DNA of 64,000 nucleotides from Cryptomeria japonica (taxonomy: Eukaryota > Streptophyta > Pinopsida > Cupressales > Cupressaceae). Under the pieces are notes generated by a model. That model was not told the DNA's origin, did no database searches, and saw nothing but the letters and a program-made list of their open reading frames with translations. The stretch spans positions 474,362,657 through 474,426,656 of the forward strand of contig NC_081412.1 of the NCBI RefSeq assembly GCF_030272615.1, read 5' to 3'. Positions 36,141 through 47,095 of this stretch are shown here, one piece after another (the stretch's first letter is position 1; every line of letters begins with the position of its first letter). Made by a program: the position numbers and the translations under genes.

Positions 36141-37100
36141 AAAGAAAATTGATCCTCTCAATCCATGCTCTAAGTTTGTGCTCAGTCATGGTTCAAATTT
36201 CTACTTGTGTAGGCTGCAAATTCATTTAGAATTTGGAACAGGATGCATAGTCAATGCTTAGTCTTGTAGGTTAAATCGTTGTTTAGAATATACATATATT
36301 AAAATTAAACATTTCATATTCTTAAATCTTTAAAATTTAGATTATTATATATTGATAATTGTATATCAAATGTAAATTTTTAGGATGGTTCTTAACTAAA
36401 ACTGATGGTTATGTTAAAAGACAATATTTCTTACAAGACAATATTTCTTACAGTGTCATTGTAACATCACTTATGGTGTTGCAAAGCTAGTTGACATTTA
36501 GCATTGAAAATTTCACAAGTCAAACTTACATAGATTTTCCTATATTTTAAATATTGACAAATTCATCAATATATCTAACTACAATATTGAAAATTAATGT
36601 CTATTCATAGTATCTAAAACTTCATTCAAAGCACTTGAAATCATTATGATAAACATGATAATAACATTAATAATAATTTTTTTTAAACTTTTAAATAAAT
36701 TTATATAGTAAAAAAAGTATGCTTTAAATATCATAAGATGTGACTCTACTATATACTTAAAAATAAGAGATAAATTCCAGAATAAATATATTTAAATTCA
36801 ATAAAGAAATCGTATTTAAATAACAAGCTGTCACAATTATAATGTCAAACATAAGATATCTCAAAAATTGGGACCTACAATTTCACATTATATGAAATAT
36901 CATTATAAGATTAGGAGTAAGATCCATTATTCTGTATATCCGATACCATACAGACAATACCTAAAAATGCTTTGAATCCTGAAAAAGTAGTTGAAGAAAA
37001 TCAAAGAAAAAACATCAATAATAATAAAACTTCAATGTGCTCAGTCAAAAAATTAAAAACATCTGAGACGGCAAAATTAAAATAAAAAATAATAATAAGA

Positions 37101-37277
37101 CGCTTTGAAAAAGTAAACAGCATAATATATTTATATTATTTCAATGCAAATAATATAAGCTTTGAGTGGCCTAAATTTTAATTAAAGTCGCACTTTGAAG
37201 AAGTAAATGCTAGAATCTATTTATTTCCTTTCAGTGCAAACAATATAAGCTTTGAATGGCATAAAATTTAATTAAAT
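37101..37277 (+). repeat. Tandem repeat, two units of about 88 bp
   Basis: Both units run from CGC(A)CTTTGAA through AATATAAGCTTTGA to TTTAATTAAA. Divergence is moderate. Confidence 0.88.
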
Positions 37278-37527
37278 TCGCAGATGATATCTAATTTATT
37301 GGATTGCTTTATGGCACTTCACTACCTTGAAACGCCTGAAACTCCCGATCGATTCCGTTCACTTATAGGGGTAGGGTATAACTAGTCTTTATAGTTAAAT
37401 TAATTTCATATATTCTAAACGTCTAAATGATATATGGGATCTTATGATATTTTTTTATTTCTTTTATGTTCAATTATAGATTTCAATTTCTAGATAGTTA
37501 TGATAAGTGGAGAAGATTTGTTATGTG

Positions 37528-37959
37528 TAGGGGAAGAGCACCAATAGATAACATAGTTCCAATAACCATCACCTTATTGTCATGTTGACCCCCCAATAGC
37601 CGTCATAGTGAAAACATCATTAATAAATTTGTTTTGTACCAATAGCCCATCTTTTTTTGTAATTAATTGGCCCATCTGTGCACAACTATTGAAACATTTA
37701 TCCCATTTGTGTACCACTATTGGAACATTTGTGCACCACTATTGGGACATTTGTCAACAAGTACTAGTGATTTTGAGTTGACGGTTACTGGAACATCTTT
37801 AGTTAGGTATTAGGCGACACTTTGAAATGTGTACTTTTTTGTGTACTTTTTTACCTTTGTGTGAATAATTGATTCCACAGCGTGCATCTTTACTACTCAG
37901 AAGCCAGATCAATAGCTATGTATTGGTTAGCTATGACTGCTACTGGTGCTCTTCCCCTA
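37528..37959. mobile_element. MITE with 18-bp terminal inverted repeats and TA ends
   Basis: The left end GGGGAAGAGCACCAATAG (37530-37547) matches the right end inverted with one mismatch (GGGGAAGAGCACCAGTAG). Both are flanked by TA, as expected for a Tc1/mariner-type (Stowaway-like) insertion. The interior repeats ACCACTATTGG phrases and has no coding frame. It lies about 500 bases upstream of the first probable exon of the kinase gene. Confidence 0.82.
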
Positions 37960-38028
37960 ATGGGATATATTTTCTATTGTTTTTTTAACAGTTCATTTTC
38001 ACCATCATAAAAATTTGATCCAATAATT

Positions 38029-38168
38029 GTGTACTATAGATACCAATATAATTGCACAGTTCTTTTAATTTGATTTGTTTTTTATGAGATAAAACTTTTG
38101 TGTACCATAGATACTCATATAGTCCCACAGTTCTTTTAATTTGATTTGTTTTTTGTTAGATAAAACTG
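38029..38168 (+). repeat. Tandem repeat, two units of about 71 bp
   Basis: Units begin GTGTAC(T/C)ATAGATAC and share CACAGTTCTTTTAATTTGAT. Confidence 0.9.
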
Positions 38169-38453
38169 AAGACTTTTTTATTAGTCAATCTATTTATCTA
38201 TTGGGTCAATAGTCAGAAGATCAATACGGCTTTTGAGCACAGCAAAATCCAGGCTAATATAAGCACACAGAGAAGACAATTAAATCATAAGCTCGTTTAG
38301 TACTCTGGTAAGCTACGAGATCTGATTTTCAAAGGTTTCTTCGGTGCGAAGAACAGATTTTTTTTTGCTTTTATTCTAACTTTTATACTGCTATAGATGC
38401 CAGAAATATTAGGCATACTCATTGAATATATCTGACACCGCTGATTTTAACAG

Positions 38454-38509
38454 GCATATTGTTTCACACTTGAAAGCTCAGGTGTCCAATTCACATCCCT
38501 TTAGAAAAG
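38454..38509 (+). CDS. Putative exon of the receptor-like kinase gene
   Basis: A 56-base open stretch is flanked by a 3' splice site (TTTTAACAG) and a 5' splice site (GTATGA). Only one frame is open (HIVSHLKAQVSNSHPFRK), and it leaves one base that joins in phase to the next candidate exon at 38610. This supports it as coding, but no domain is recognised and the upstream exons were not found. Confidence 0.4.
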
Positions 38510-38609
38510 GTATGATTATAAGATCCCGACAAATGTTAATAATATTATTTGTATGTTTTGTTAAACCAGTAACCTAATTTGGAGAAATTTACATGCTTAT
38601 TACTTGCAG

Positions 38610-38663
38610 GAAGCATCGCCAGTTTTTTAAACAAATCTACGGAAAGATTCCTTATCTTATTTG
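38610..38663 (+). CDS. Putative exon, first half of a transmembrane cassette
   Basis: A 54-base stretch between CTTGCAG and GTATGA reads GSIASFLNKSTERFLILFG when joined in phase. It is a relative of the exon at 41011-41070 (GGGIARFLIKGTNTVLIII): both start GxIA(S/R)FL and end in a hydrophobic run split by a phase-1 intron. Confidence 0.5.
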
Positions 38664-39815
38664 GTATGAATCAAAACTTCTTACTATCCTAACTCAACAT
38701 GAAACGGTGTTGTTAGTTGATAATTGCTGGCTTTCTCAATCTATCTGATAAGAAAAACATGAAAGCTTTATTATTTTAAAAATAGATGAGGTTGATATAA
38801 AAGAGAATAAAAAATAGATGAGGTTGATATAAAAGAGGCTGGGTGTTGGAGTAAAAAGAGTCTAAACAATTACAGATATCATATGAAAAAGAACAGAGAA
38901 AATATATTTTCAATTTATATTAAAATATTATTTATAATAAAAATGTTACTTGTTCATAAGAATTTCTTTTGGAACAGTTGTGTAGCTGCTGCTACACTAG
39001 TGTTTCCACTACTCTCTTCTATCCTGCTGCTGCTTTCTTCCTCAATGGTTTCTCTTCTTTTTTTATTACCGTTCTTATTTTTCTTTTTTCTTTTTTCATT
39101 TGTTTCAACTTTTTCTTTTAATTTCAATTATTAATCAATGTAACACAAAGAACAATTGTATTTTCCTCTGGTTTTAATGGGCTCAACTTCTACCATAATC
39201 CATCATGTGGCTTGTTTAGACTGCAAATTATTGACTTTTAACTCCTTTGAGCCTTTTCTAAGACTTGGATTTGACTTTCTCACAAGATTGCATATCGGTG
39301 GCTTAAAATAATTTCTCTAATTTTCACAAAACTTATGATCTTCTCTTTTCTGGTAGAAGGCTTATCTCATTTTTTTTACAAAATTCACTATGGCCTCTTC
39401 AAAGACCATGATTGGGCTTCCTCACAAATTGAGGGCTTCACCATTCATAGGTGGTTTCAAACTTTACTACACTCGCTGGATATTCTCAGAGATAAGGTTA
39501 TTCAAAACCTTGATTCCTTCTTTGGCTGGATTGCAAATCCCTTTGACTTTGATCTTCTCCTATGAAGATAGAGATTACCTTTTCACCTTTATTTGATGTG
39601 TTGGCTCCATGCTTCAACACCTATGGTTGTCTTCAAATTGCACACTTAGACTAGTGGTGGGAAAATCCCATTAAAAGAATCTTCAACATGGCAGCAAAAC
39701 TTCATCTTGAAAATGACGATCTTCTCATCTCATCAACCTTTTTTCTTACTAGTCAGATCTCTTTGGATCTTTCTACAGCATCAACAAATTAACCCACATA
39801 GTTTTTGGAACATGA

Positions 39816-39826
39816 CTCTGATACCA
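39816..39826 (-). other. Primer binding site of a minus-strand LTR element
   Basis: On the minus strand this reads TGGTATCAGAG, the perfect initiator-Met tRNA complement, two bases inside the LTR edge. Confidence 0.85.
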
Positions 39827-39828
39827 AA

Positions 39829-40130
39829 TGGAAGAAATATAAAATTGGAACACAAATAAACTATTCTATTGATTAAAGAGATTACAATAGCTTCTTGATC
39901 AACTGATCAAAAGGATCAGCCTAACTGATAGAGAATGAGTTTCAACTGCCTCATTATATAGAGGTCTTAGATACATCTAGATATTGGAAAACTTGTATTA
40001 TTGGAAATAAAGCAGAAAACTAAAGCTAAAAAACTAAAACAGTTTTCGCTATAGTCATCTCAAATAAAGCTAAAAAACTAAAAGCATAAAACTATGCAAG
40101 TGGGAGGAAGTAATAAACAATATTCCAACA
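39829..40130 (-). mobile_element. Short LTR (302 bp) of a minus-strand retroelement
   Basis: On the minus strand the LTR runs from TGTTGGAATATTG to TTTCTTCCA and is followed by a perfect primer site. The internal leader runs toward lower coordinates (to about 39150) with no gag or pol, and I do not find the partner LTR, so it is a truncated or TRIM-like copy. It sits in the about 2-kb intron between two kinase-gene exons. Confidence 0.8.
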
Positions 40131-40520
40131 TTAACTTCACCTGCAACATTTAATTTCCTCCAAAATAGAATCGTTGTTCAAAATTATCAAATTTTTGTCC
40201 GAATAAAAATATACATTAGAAAGTTAATATTCTAAATCAGGATTACAAATTTCATGATTTAAGAGAAATAGATATCCCTCAATCTTTAATTCTTAACCAA
40301 ATAAAAAAACAAAAACTCATTAATAATATAACTGAAAAACAGTATTTAATATACAAAATTCATACTGAACAAATAATCGAATTAGATTATTCTTCCCAAT
40401 TGTTGAGTCATTTTTTCAGTAAACAACATAAACTACCAGTGATGCCAAGGGCAAACACATAATCAGAAATCTGTTGTTTAACTGCATGCTTGAAATCATT
40501 TATTTTATTTTCCAAACGAT

Positions 40521-40875
40521 ACCCAACAAATTTCTCAAATGCATGTTTCAAAATTTAGCCACACTATACTTCGGGAGGGACACTGCATTCATGTGAAGCT
40601 ATCTACTTATAAGAATCTTATGATATTCTATCAATATTAATCAATTTAAACTTTATCTTTTTATTTCAGGTTTGTTTGCCTTAACGTTAGTGATCCTACC
40701 CAATAAATTTCTGAAATGCATGTTTCAAAATTTAGCCACACTATACTTCGGGAGGGACACTGCATTCATGTGAAGCTATCTACTTATAAGAATCTTATGA
40801 CATTCTATCAATATTAATCAATCTAAACTTTATCTTTTTTATTTCAGGTTTGTTTGCCGTAACGTTAGTGATCCA
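40521..40875 (+). repeat. Recent 177-bp tandem duplication covering a splice acceptor and exon start
   Basis: 40521-40697 and 40698-40875 are nearly identical, with an offset of 177 then 178 after a T-run indel. Each copy has a polypyrimidine/TTTCAG acceptor and the start of a GLFA(L/V)TLVI exon. A third, diverged relative covers about 41184-41340. Confidence 0.95.
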
Positions 40876-40898
40876 CATCTTCTTGAAAAAGAACCTAG
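40848..40898 (+). CDS. Putative exon, second half of a transmembrane cassette
   Basis: A 51-base exon between TTTCAG and GTAAGG reads GLFAVTLVIHIFLKKNL, ends in phase 1, and would join in frame to both the 38610 exon before it and the 41011 exon after it. It is a relative of the start of the kinase exon (CLIAMLLIYALLKKIL). The alternative acceptor at 40670 leads into a frame with a stop, so that copy looks like a non-functional duplicate. Confidence 0.5.
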
Positions 40899-41010
40899 GT
40901 AAGGTTTTTAAGATTCCAAAACAGTAATCTCTAAAGGAATATGTTCAATGAATGATTTCTGTGTTTTCATTTTTCTAGTAGACTAATTGTAAACATTCAC
41001 AATGTATTAG

Positions 41011-42650
41011 GCGGAGGAGGCATTGCCAGATTTTTAATTAAAGGAACGAATACAGTTCTTATCATAATTAGTAAGCATTCAAACCTTTTAGCATCCTAAC
41101 AGTAAATGAATCAGTGTGATAGCTGAGAATTTCTCGGTTTGATAGTCTATCCTCTTTCGAAAACAATATAGTTGAAGAGAATTATACTTTGAGAGGCTTT
41201 TCCGCTGCACTCATATGCGGCTGCCTCTTTATAAGAATCCTATGACATTCCATCTTTGTTAATCAAATTAGATTTTGTTCTCCTCTTCTCAGGTTGTTTG
41301 ATAGCGATGTTACTTATCTATGCCCTCTTGAAAAAGATCCTGGCTACATCTGAGCAAAGAGACGAAGTTACAACTTATTCTTCACCTCCATCAAGTATAA
41401 ATATTGTAGAGGGGAATACACTTGTCCAAGAACAACTGGTTAATACAGGTTTATCACCTAACCTTCAAGCAAATGGGCTTTTAGGAAGAGATGTCGTCGT
41501 AGAACTGAATGGAAGCCTCCGCCCCCAACAAGAACAGGAGCCTATACCAATCAATACAAATCTCACACTTGAAGAGATAATCTGTATGAAAAGCTTTTGT
41601 CAGGGCTCTTATAAAGTTGGGGAAGGAAGCTTTGCACAAGTTTATAGAGGGATATTTCAAGATAAGGATTTGGCTATAAAGAAGATAGAACATAGATACA
41701 ATGGCATCAAGAAATCGGTGGAGAACGAAGTTGAACTTCTCAGGGGAATTGAGCACAAAAACATCAACAAGCTATATGCCTGGTGTATAGAAGAAAGCAT
41801 ATCTTACTTAGTGTATATGTTTATAAGTGGATGTAGCTTAGATGACTACTTCAGAGGATACTGTACCGTATTTGCCTACAGTTGGAAGCAGTGTCTCAAA
41901 ACGATAATGGATATAGCAGAGGGAATCGAATTCCTTCACAAGAATAAAATCATTCATGTTGATATCAAGCCTCAGAATATTATGATGGACGCTAGTGATA
42001 ATGAGGCCAAGATTGTTGACTTTGGGTTTTCAAGGAAAGCAGATTGGGAAGGTACATACCGGTCAACCGATAAAATAATAGGTACCAGAGGCTATTGGGC
42101 TCCAGAGTATTGCTTGAATCACAAACTTTCTTATAAACACGATGTTTTCAGCTTTGGAATTGTTGTATTGGAGATGATAACAGGGGAGAGGCATGTCGAT
42201 AATGCTAGGAGCTCAAGCCAGTTCCACATTCCAGAATATGTAAGTTTTATGATTAGCAATGATCGCTTTGAACAAGCTATAGACTCAAGACTCAAACGGA
42301 ATGGATGGGACCGTTTTACACTAGAAAGTGCTTTCTCTGTTGCAAACATAGCCCTCAGATGTGCTCGTCCTGAAAAGGCCGCACGACCCTTCATGGACAT
42401 TGTGTTAAAGAACTCACTTCGATTACAACGAGCAGCTGTGATAACATCCATACTGTTGGGCAGAGAGAAGAAGAAATTGCAATCGCAAAGCATGTATAAC
42501 GAGATGAAATTACAGGTACATAAGATTTTGTTTCAGGGAACTTTTGATTTCTAGTTAACTTTTATGACGCTGGAATATGGAATCCCAACTACTATTATTG
42601 TTTCTGTCTTAATTTTGACCTGTTTTCTGCAGCACATAATATCTCAGTAA
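41011..42650 (+). CDS. Receptor-like protein kinase, transmembrane and cytoplasmic kinase part (spliced)
   Basis: Proposed exons are 41011-41070, 41293-42515 and 42633-42650, with GT..AG introns (GTAAGC..TTCTCAG and GTACAT..CTGCAG) in matching phase. Joined, the first two give a membrane segment (TVLIIISCLIAMLLIYALLKK), a juxtamembrane stretch of about 75 residues, and a full Ser/Thr kinase domain. Motifs in the large exon: glycine loop GEGSFAQV, ATP-anchoring Lys in LAIKK, catalytic HVDIKPQN near 41955, DFG near 42018 and APE near 42099. HVD in place of HRD makes it a non-RD kinase, a class in which many plant immune receptors fall. The single open frame starting at 41256 would read 37 bases of intron, so that ATG is not the start. 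Splicing to 42633 ends the protein QHIISQ. The extracellular part was not identified, so the subfamily is left open. Confidence 0.85.
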
Positions 42651-43107
42651 GGCATCACTGCTCTATGTAATATAAATAACTTTTTGTAAGGCATAGATTT
42701 GTCCTCTCCTGCATCCGTCCTGTTCTGCTCCATTTTATTATTATCTGCCACTCACACCTGTACAGGATCTATTTTTGTATTGAGGGATAGGAGCCCATCC
42801 CACGATTGACCAACAAACTTTGAATTATTCTAAGCTTTGATAAATTCAAGCTTTCGTAATATTAATACTTGATGTAAAAGACTTTATTATATTTATATAT
42901 TCTGCTGTTTGGCATTGCCTGTGAACACAAATTAGGGTTTTTGTGTAGTCAGAAAACTATTGAAGTGGACAGATACACAGCACTTGGAGAAAAGCAGCCT
43001 CTCGTTTTATCTTTTCTGTATGTTCATCTTCTTCTCGCACATCCCTAACTCTGTTATTTTACTTGCAAGAATTATGAGTTTTAGTCAATCACAATGAACA
43101 CTTATTT
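42651..43107. other. Downstream region of the kinase gene
   Basis: Probable 3' untranslated and flanking sequence. No other feature is seen. Confidence 0.5.
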
Positions 43108-43540
43108 GATTCTCAAGATTTATAGGAGCTTGTGGAAAATTATTTTTTTTAATCTACAGATATAACATTATACAATGTGTTATTTCTAGAGATAAGATAA
43201 CTCAAAAAGAGTTTACAAGACTTGTTTTATATTATTATATCTTAAGTACTATCATAATAGATCAACCATGAGGTGTCCACTATACAAGTGTCAGTTTGGT
43301 AACTTGATTTAGTTCTCAAGGATTATAAGAGCTTGTGAAAAATGATTTTTTTAATCTACATAAGTAACATTTATACAAGAAGGATTTACCTAGAGATAAT
43401 GATAACCCAAAAAAGATTTTATAGGGCTTGTAACTACCTTGGTGATTAATTATATGTGTGTGTGTGTGTAACACTTTAAGTACTATCATAATAGTTCAAC
43501 CATCATCGATCCACTAAACAAGTGCGAGCTTTGTAACCTT
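43108..43540 (+). repeat. Imperfect tandem repeat, unit about 203 bp
   Basis: Two units share TCTCAAG, AGAGCTTGTG, TTTTTTTAATCTACA and AAGTACTATCATAATAG in the same order. The second holds a (GT) run at 43456-43470. Confidence 0.88.
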
Positions 43541-46500
43541 ATCACTCATAGCCATGTTAGGAAAACTAAACTATCAAAGTATAAGGGTCTTCCCTATACC
43601 TAGACCTATACCTCAAGGATTCATCCATAATGTCATTGCCTACATATCAAATTGGGAATTAGAGGATGCATACGACTCAACACAATTTAACCTAAATTAA
43701 AAATTTAAGAACTATGAGATTAGATAATATAAAGTCAAATGTTAATATGTGAAATTAAAAGTGATTGTTATGTCTATGTCCAAGGGAGTAATGGTTTTAT
43801 TTTTATTTTAAGATATGGATATCATTGATTTGAAAAAGGTATTACTTTTATCTTTGCTTCATCTTATATATGTATTAGTCCATCAATTCTATGAAGGAAC
43901 ATATCTATAGGTTTGAGATATCTATAGAGCTGTATATTTGATTTCTAGTTGTGAACTTAGTTTAGTATAGTTCTTAGTCCTAATTTATAATTACTCAATT
44001 TACCTCTTACACTAATGGATGCTAGAACTTTCTTGCCTACGTAATTACATAATAAAATTGAAATTTATTTTCATCATTATTAACGAGTATATTGTAGAGA
44101 AATAAAATGCTAACTATTTATAAGTGTGTAACATTATCGTGAGATTGTGTTATCTCGTGTTAAAGTTGTGGTGTAAATCTACGTATGAGGCGATTGGGAG
44201 TACCCTAAGTCATTTATTGTGGGTGGTTTAGACGAGGAAAATTGAACTAGTACAAAGGATTGTCATAACCCACAAGGACTCAATATTCTTGTCTCTACTC
44301 GAAGAAAACCTTTGGTGTAACACAACCTCTAATTTGTATCACTAGGATGGTAGAGTGTGAATAACTACATGATATTCAAGAATAAAAACATTTTTAACTA
44401 TAAAAGTCAAAAGTACTAGTCACCAAGACTACCTAGTAGACTTTGTATGTTCACTATCGAAGATGTGCACACTGGTTAGAGACAATAGTTTGACACACAA
44501 ACATCCTATAAGGACAAGGTATGAAGGTCCATACTAGAAAGTGCTAAATAAGTAGAACTTAGGTTTTGGATATTAAGTGTCATAAACAACAAAAAAATAA
44601 GAAGGAAAAAAAATGAAAAGATGAAGAAGATGGAAGAATATTTACAACGGGTCTAGCATTGAAGCCTCATGCATATACCACATTCTCCCTTGTTGTACCT
44701 ACACACATATGACCAAACACAAAATATCAGGGTGGCTATGAGAAAAGTCTTACCACAATCAATCCCCCATTTTGGTGTTTCCACCTTCATAGACAATCAA
44801 ATGGATACATTATGATGAAAATGATAACATAAATGCACTAAATAAGATGTAACATACTATTCTAAATGAAAAAAAATTAAGAAGATGTGATAAACTAGAG
44901 AGGAGAAACTTCCCTTCAACACAAGAAACCAAAATCTTGATGCAATGAGGAAAAAGTGTAGACCTCACAATTTGATAAATCTTCAGTATGAGTGGTAATG
45001 GAGATGAATAATGGATGAGAATACAATTAGCTTGTTATAGATCAAGAGCATAAAAATGCAAAGATAAAGTTGTGAATCCAAGAGAACATGAAAAGAAAAC
45101 TAGAGAGAGAGAGAGAGAAATGAAGTTAAATTGGTAATTTGAATGGGATTGAGAATCATCTTGACATTGATGGGAGTCAATAGAGGCATTATATTACCAA
45201 TATTAGTAGGTCTAACATGTCAGCAACCACCTTTGGTCTGAATATTCACAAGATGAATGGACAGTGCATGAATATCTTTGTGGCACGTGCACATCCATGG
45301 ATAAATAAATCCAAATGGTAAAGCAAGATAAGCAAGCTGATGAGGTGGACGCTTGGTCATTGTCTTCAATTTAGCTAAATTGAAGTTCTTATGTGCTTTG
45401 AAATTGCATGGGGTGAAATTTATGATGTTATATTTTTCCCCCACATTAGCAAGCATATATAAAAGTAATACAAACTAAAGTAGAGAGAAGGGGAAGGATT
45501 CAAAGAGTTACACCAAGATTTGAAGGGGAAGCAAAGTCTTATATCCATGTAGAGTTGCCTCAAGGGAAGAGACCTTAGTCAAGCCTTCATGAGATAGTGC
45601 TAAGTTGTATCATTACAAATATATTATCTACAAATAAGAAATCAGATAAAAAGAAAAAATGTATATATAAAAATGATCAATGATTAAATGTGGATTGAAA
45701 TGATAGTGATCATCAAGATATAATTTTTTTTAGGTGGCATCGATATGGGTAGAAAGTGTGTTAAGTTAGATAGCCATACAATTAGTTGGCATGTGATTGA
45801 CATAAAATATGTTTTAGGACAACCACATAAAAGGACAAATATCAATTCAGATAGTGATTTGGCATCCCACATAAGGCAATGCACATAAAATACCTTGATT
45901 TAGACCTTTTTAAAATATAAAAATGTGATGAAAGAACTAAAATAAGTATGATTATGAATATAGATATAACAACCCCCTCCCTTGGAATGAGATGTGTTGC
46001 ACAAAGAGGAACACAAGTCATATGAAGGAGAAGATATGTTGTGTCATTTCAACATAATGAGATGTTTATATGGGATGCTATTTTGCAATAGATAACACAT
46101 GATACTCACAATATTAACAAAACACAAAGAGATGGGGGGATACAATTATTTAGGGTGAGTAGAATTTGTGATAGTAAAAATAGAGTATAGATATATAGTT
46201 GCATATGAATTACTCATCATATCCCCAAAGTTTTTAAATGTGAAGAAGGGCACATGAAGACAAAGGTAAAATAAAAATTTGGGTCAACATGGAAGAGGCC
46301 TTGAATGCCCCCAATGCTTTGCATAATCCTCAAATACGAAGAGTCAAGATATATAAAAAAAAAATAATGATGAGACAAATAGAAGAATTGCATGATAGAA
46401 ATTATCTCCTATATTAAAATACCTACAAAGTATCTTGGGTTATCCAAGAGAGCACAAACATGTAAATAAATGTGCAAGAGAGCCCAAAACAACAAACACA

Positions 46501-47095
46501 ATTTAATCTAAAGATAAGAGAATCACTGCTCTAGCAGCCATCCCTGATGAGATCATCATCCTCCAAATATCAATCATAGGGAGAGGGAAGACGAGCTTGA
46601 ATAGGCATAACTGCTAGAGAAGTACTAGGCATCTCACCAACAGTAGGAACCAAGGATGAGGTTGTCCTAAAATTTGATTCAATAACTCCTATGAGGCCAA
46701 AGTCAATGGCCTTTTAAACATATTTTCCAATGTTAGTATCTCATCTAGAGTGTCAAACATGTGCCTCTTCAAAGAAGAGTCTTTGAAGAAGATGGAGGTG
46801 ACTCAACTAGAAGTTAGGACATAAGAGGTACATCACCTAAATCTGAAAGAGGAGAAATGAAAAGCTTAGGAGAAAGTGGAACCTCCTAAAATAAAATAAA
46901 CTATGTAGATAAAGAAGCCATAGGAGTGGACTTCCTATGAAAAAACTTAGGAACAAGGCCATGCTAAAACTTACCCTTAGGCGATTGAGCTGAGGGCTTC
47001 ACATCAATCATGGCATGCTTGAGGACTCCAAGAAAGATGTAATGAATATGCAATGAAGAAATGGAACAAGCAAAGAAGGCCATGCTAGACACTAC
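43541..47095. other. AT-rich intergenic stretch
   Basis: No coherent frame beyond chance. There is a short (GA) run near 45102-45118. The minus strand at 46500-47095 may continue the ORF of 47096-48016, but it is broken by stops. Confidence 0.45.

Noticed and set aside
41256-41292. ATG at 41256 as the start of the kinase
   Set aside because: These bases are an intron end (TTCTCAG at 41286-41292); the upstream exon at 41011-41070 joins in phase and completes the membrane helix.
42516-42554. C-terminus VHKILFQGTFDF of the kinase
   Set aside because: It starts at a GTACAT splice donor; a CTGCAG acceptor at 42632 gives an in-phase short final exon. Unspliced reading remains possible but is less likely.
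44101-44170. Inverted words TAACATTATCGTGAGATTG and TGTTATCTCG as a hairpin regulator
   Set aside because: Pairing is short and imperfect in AT-rich sequence; no support for a function.
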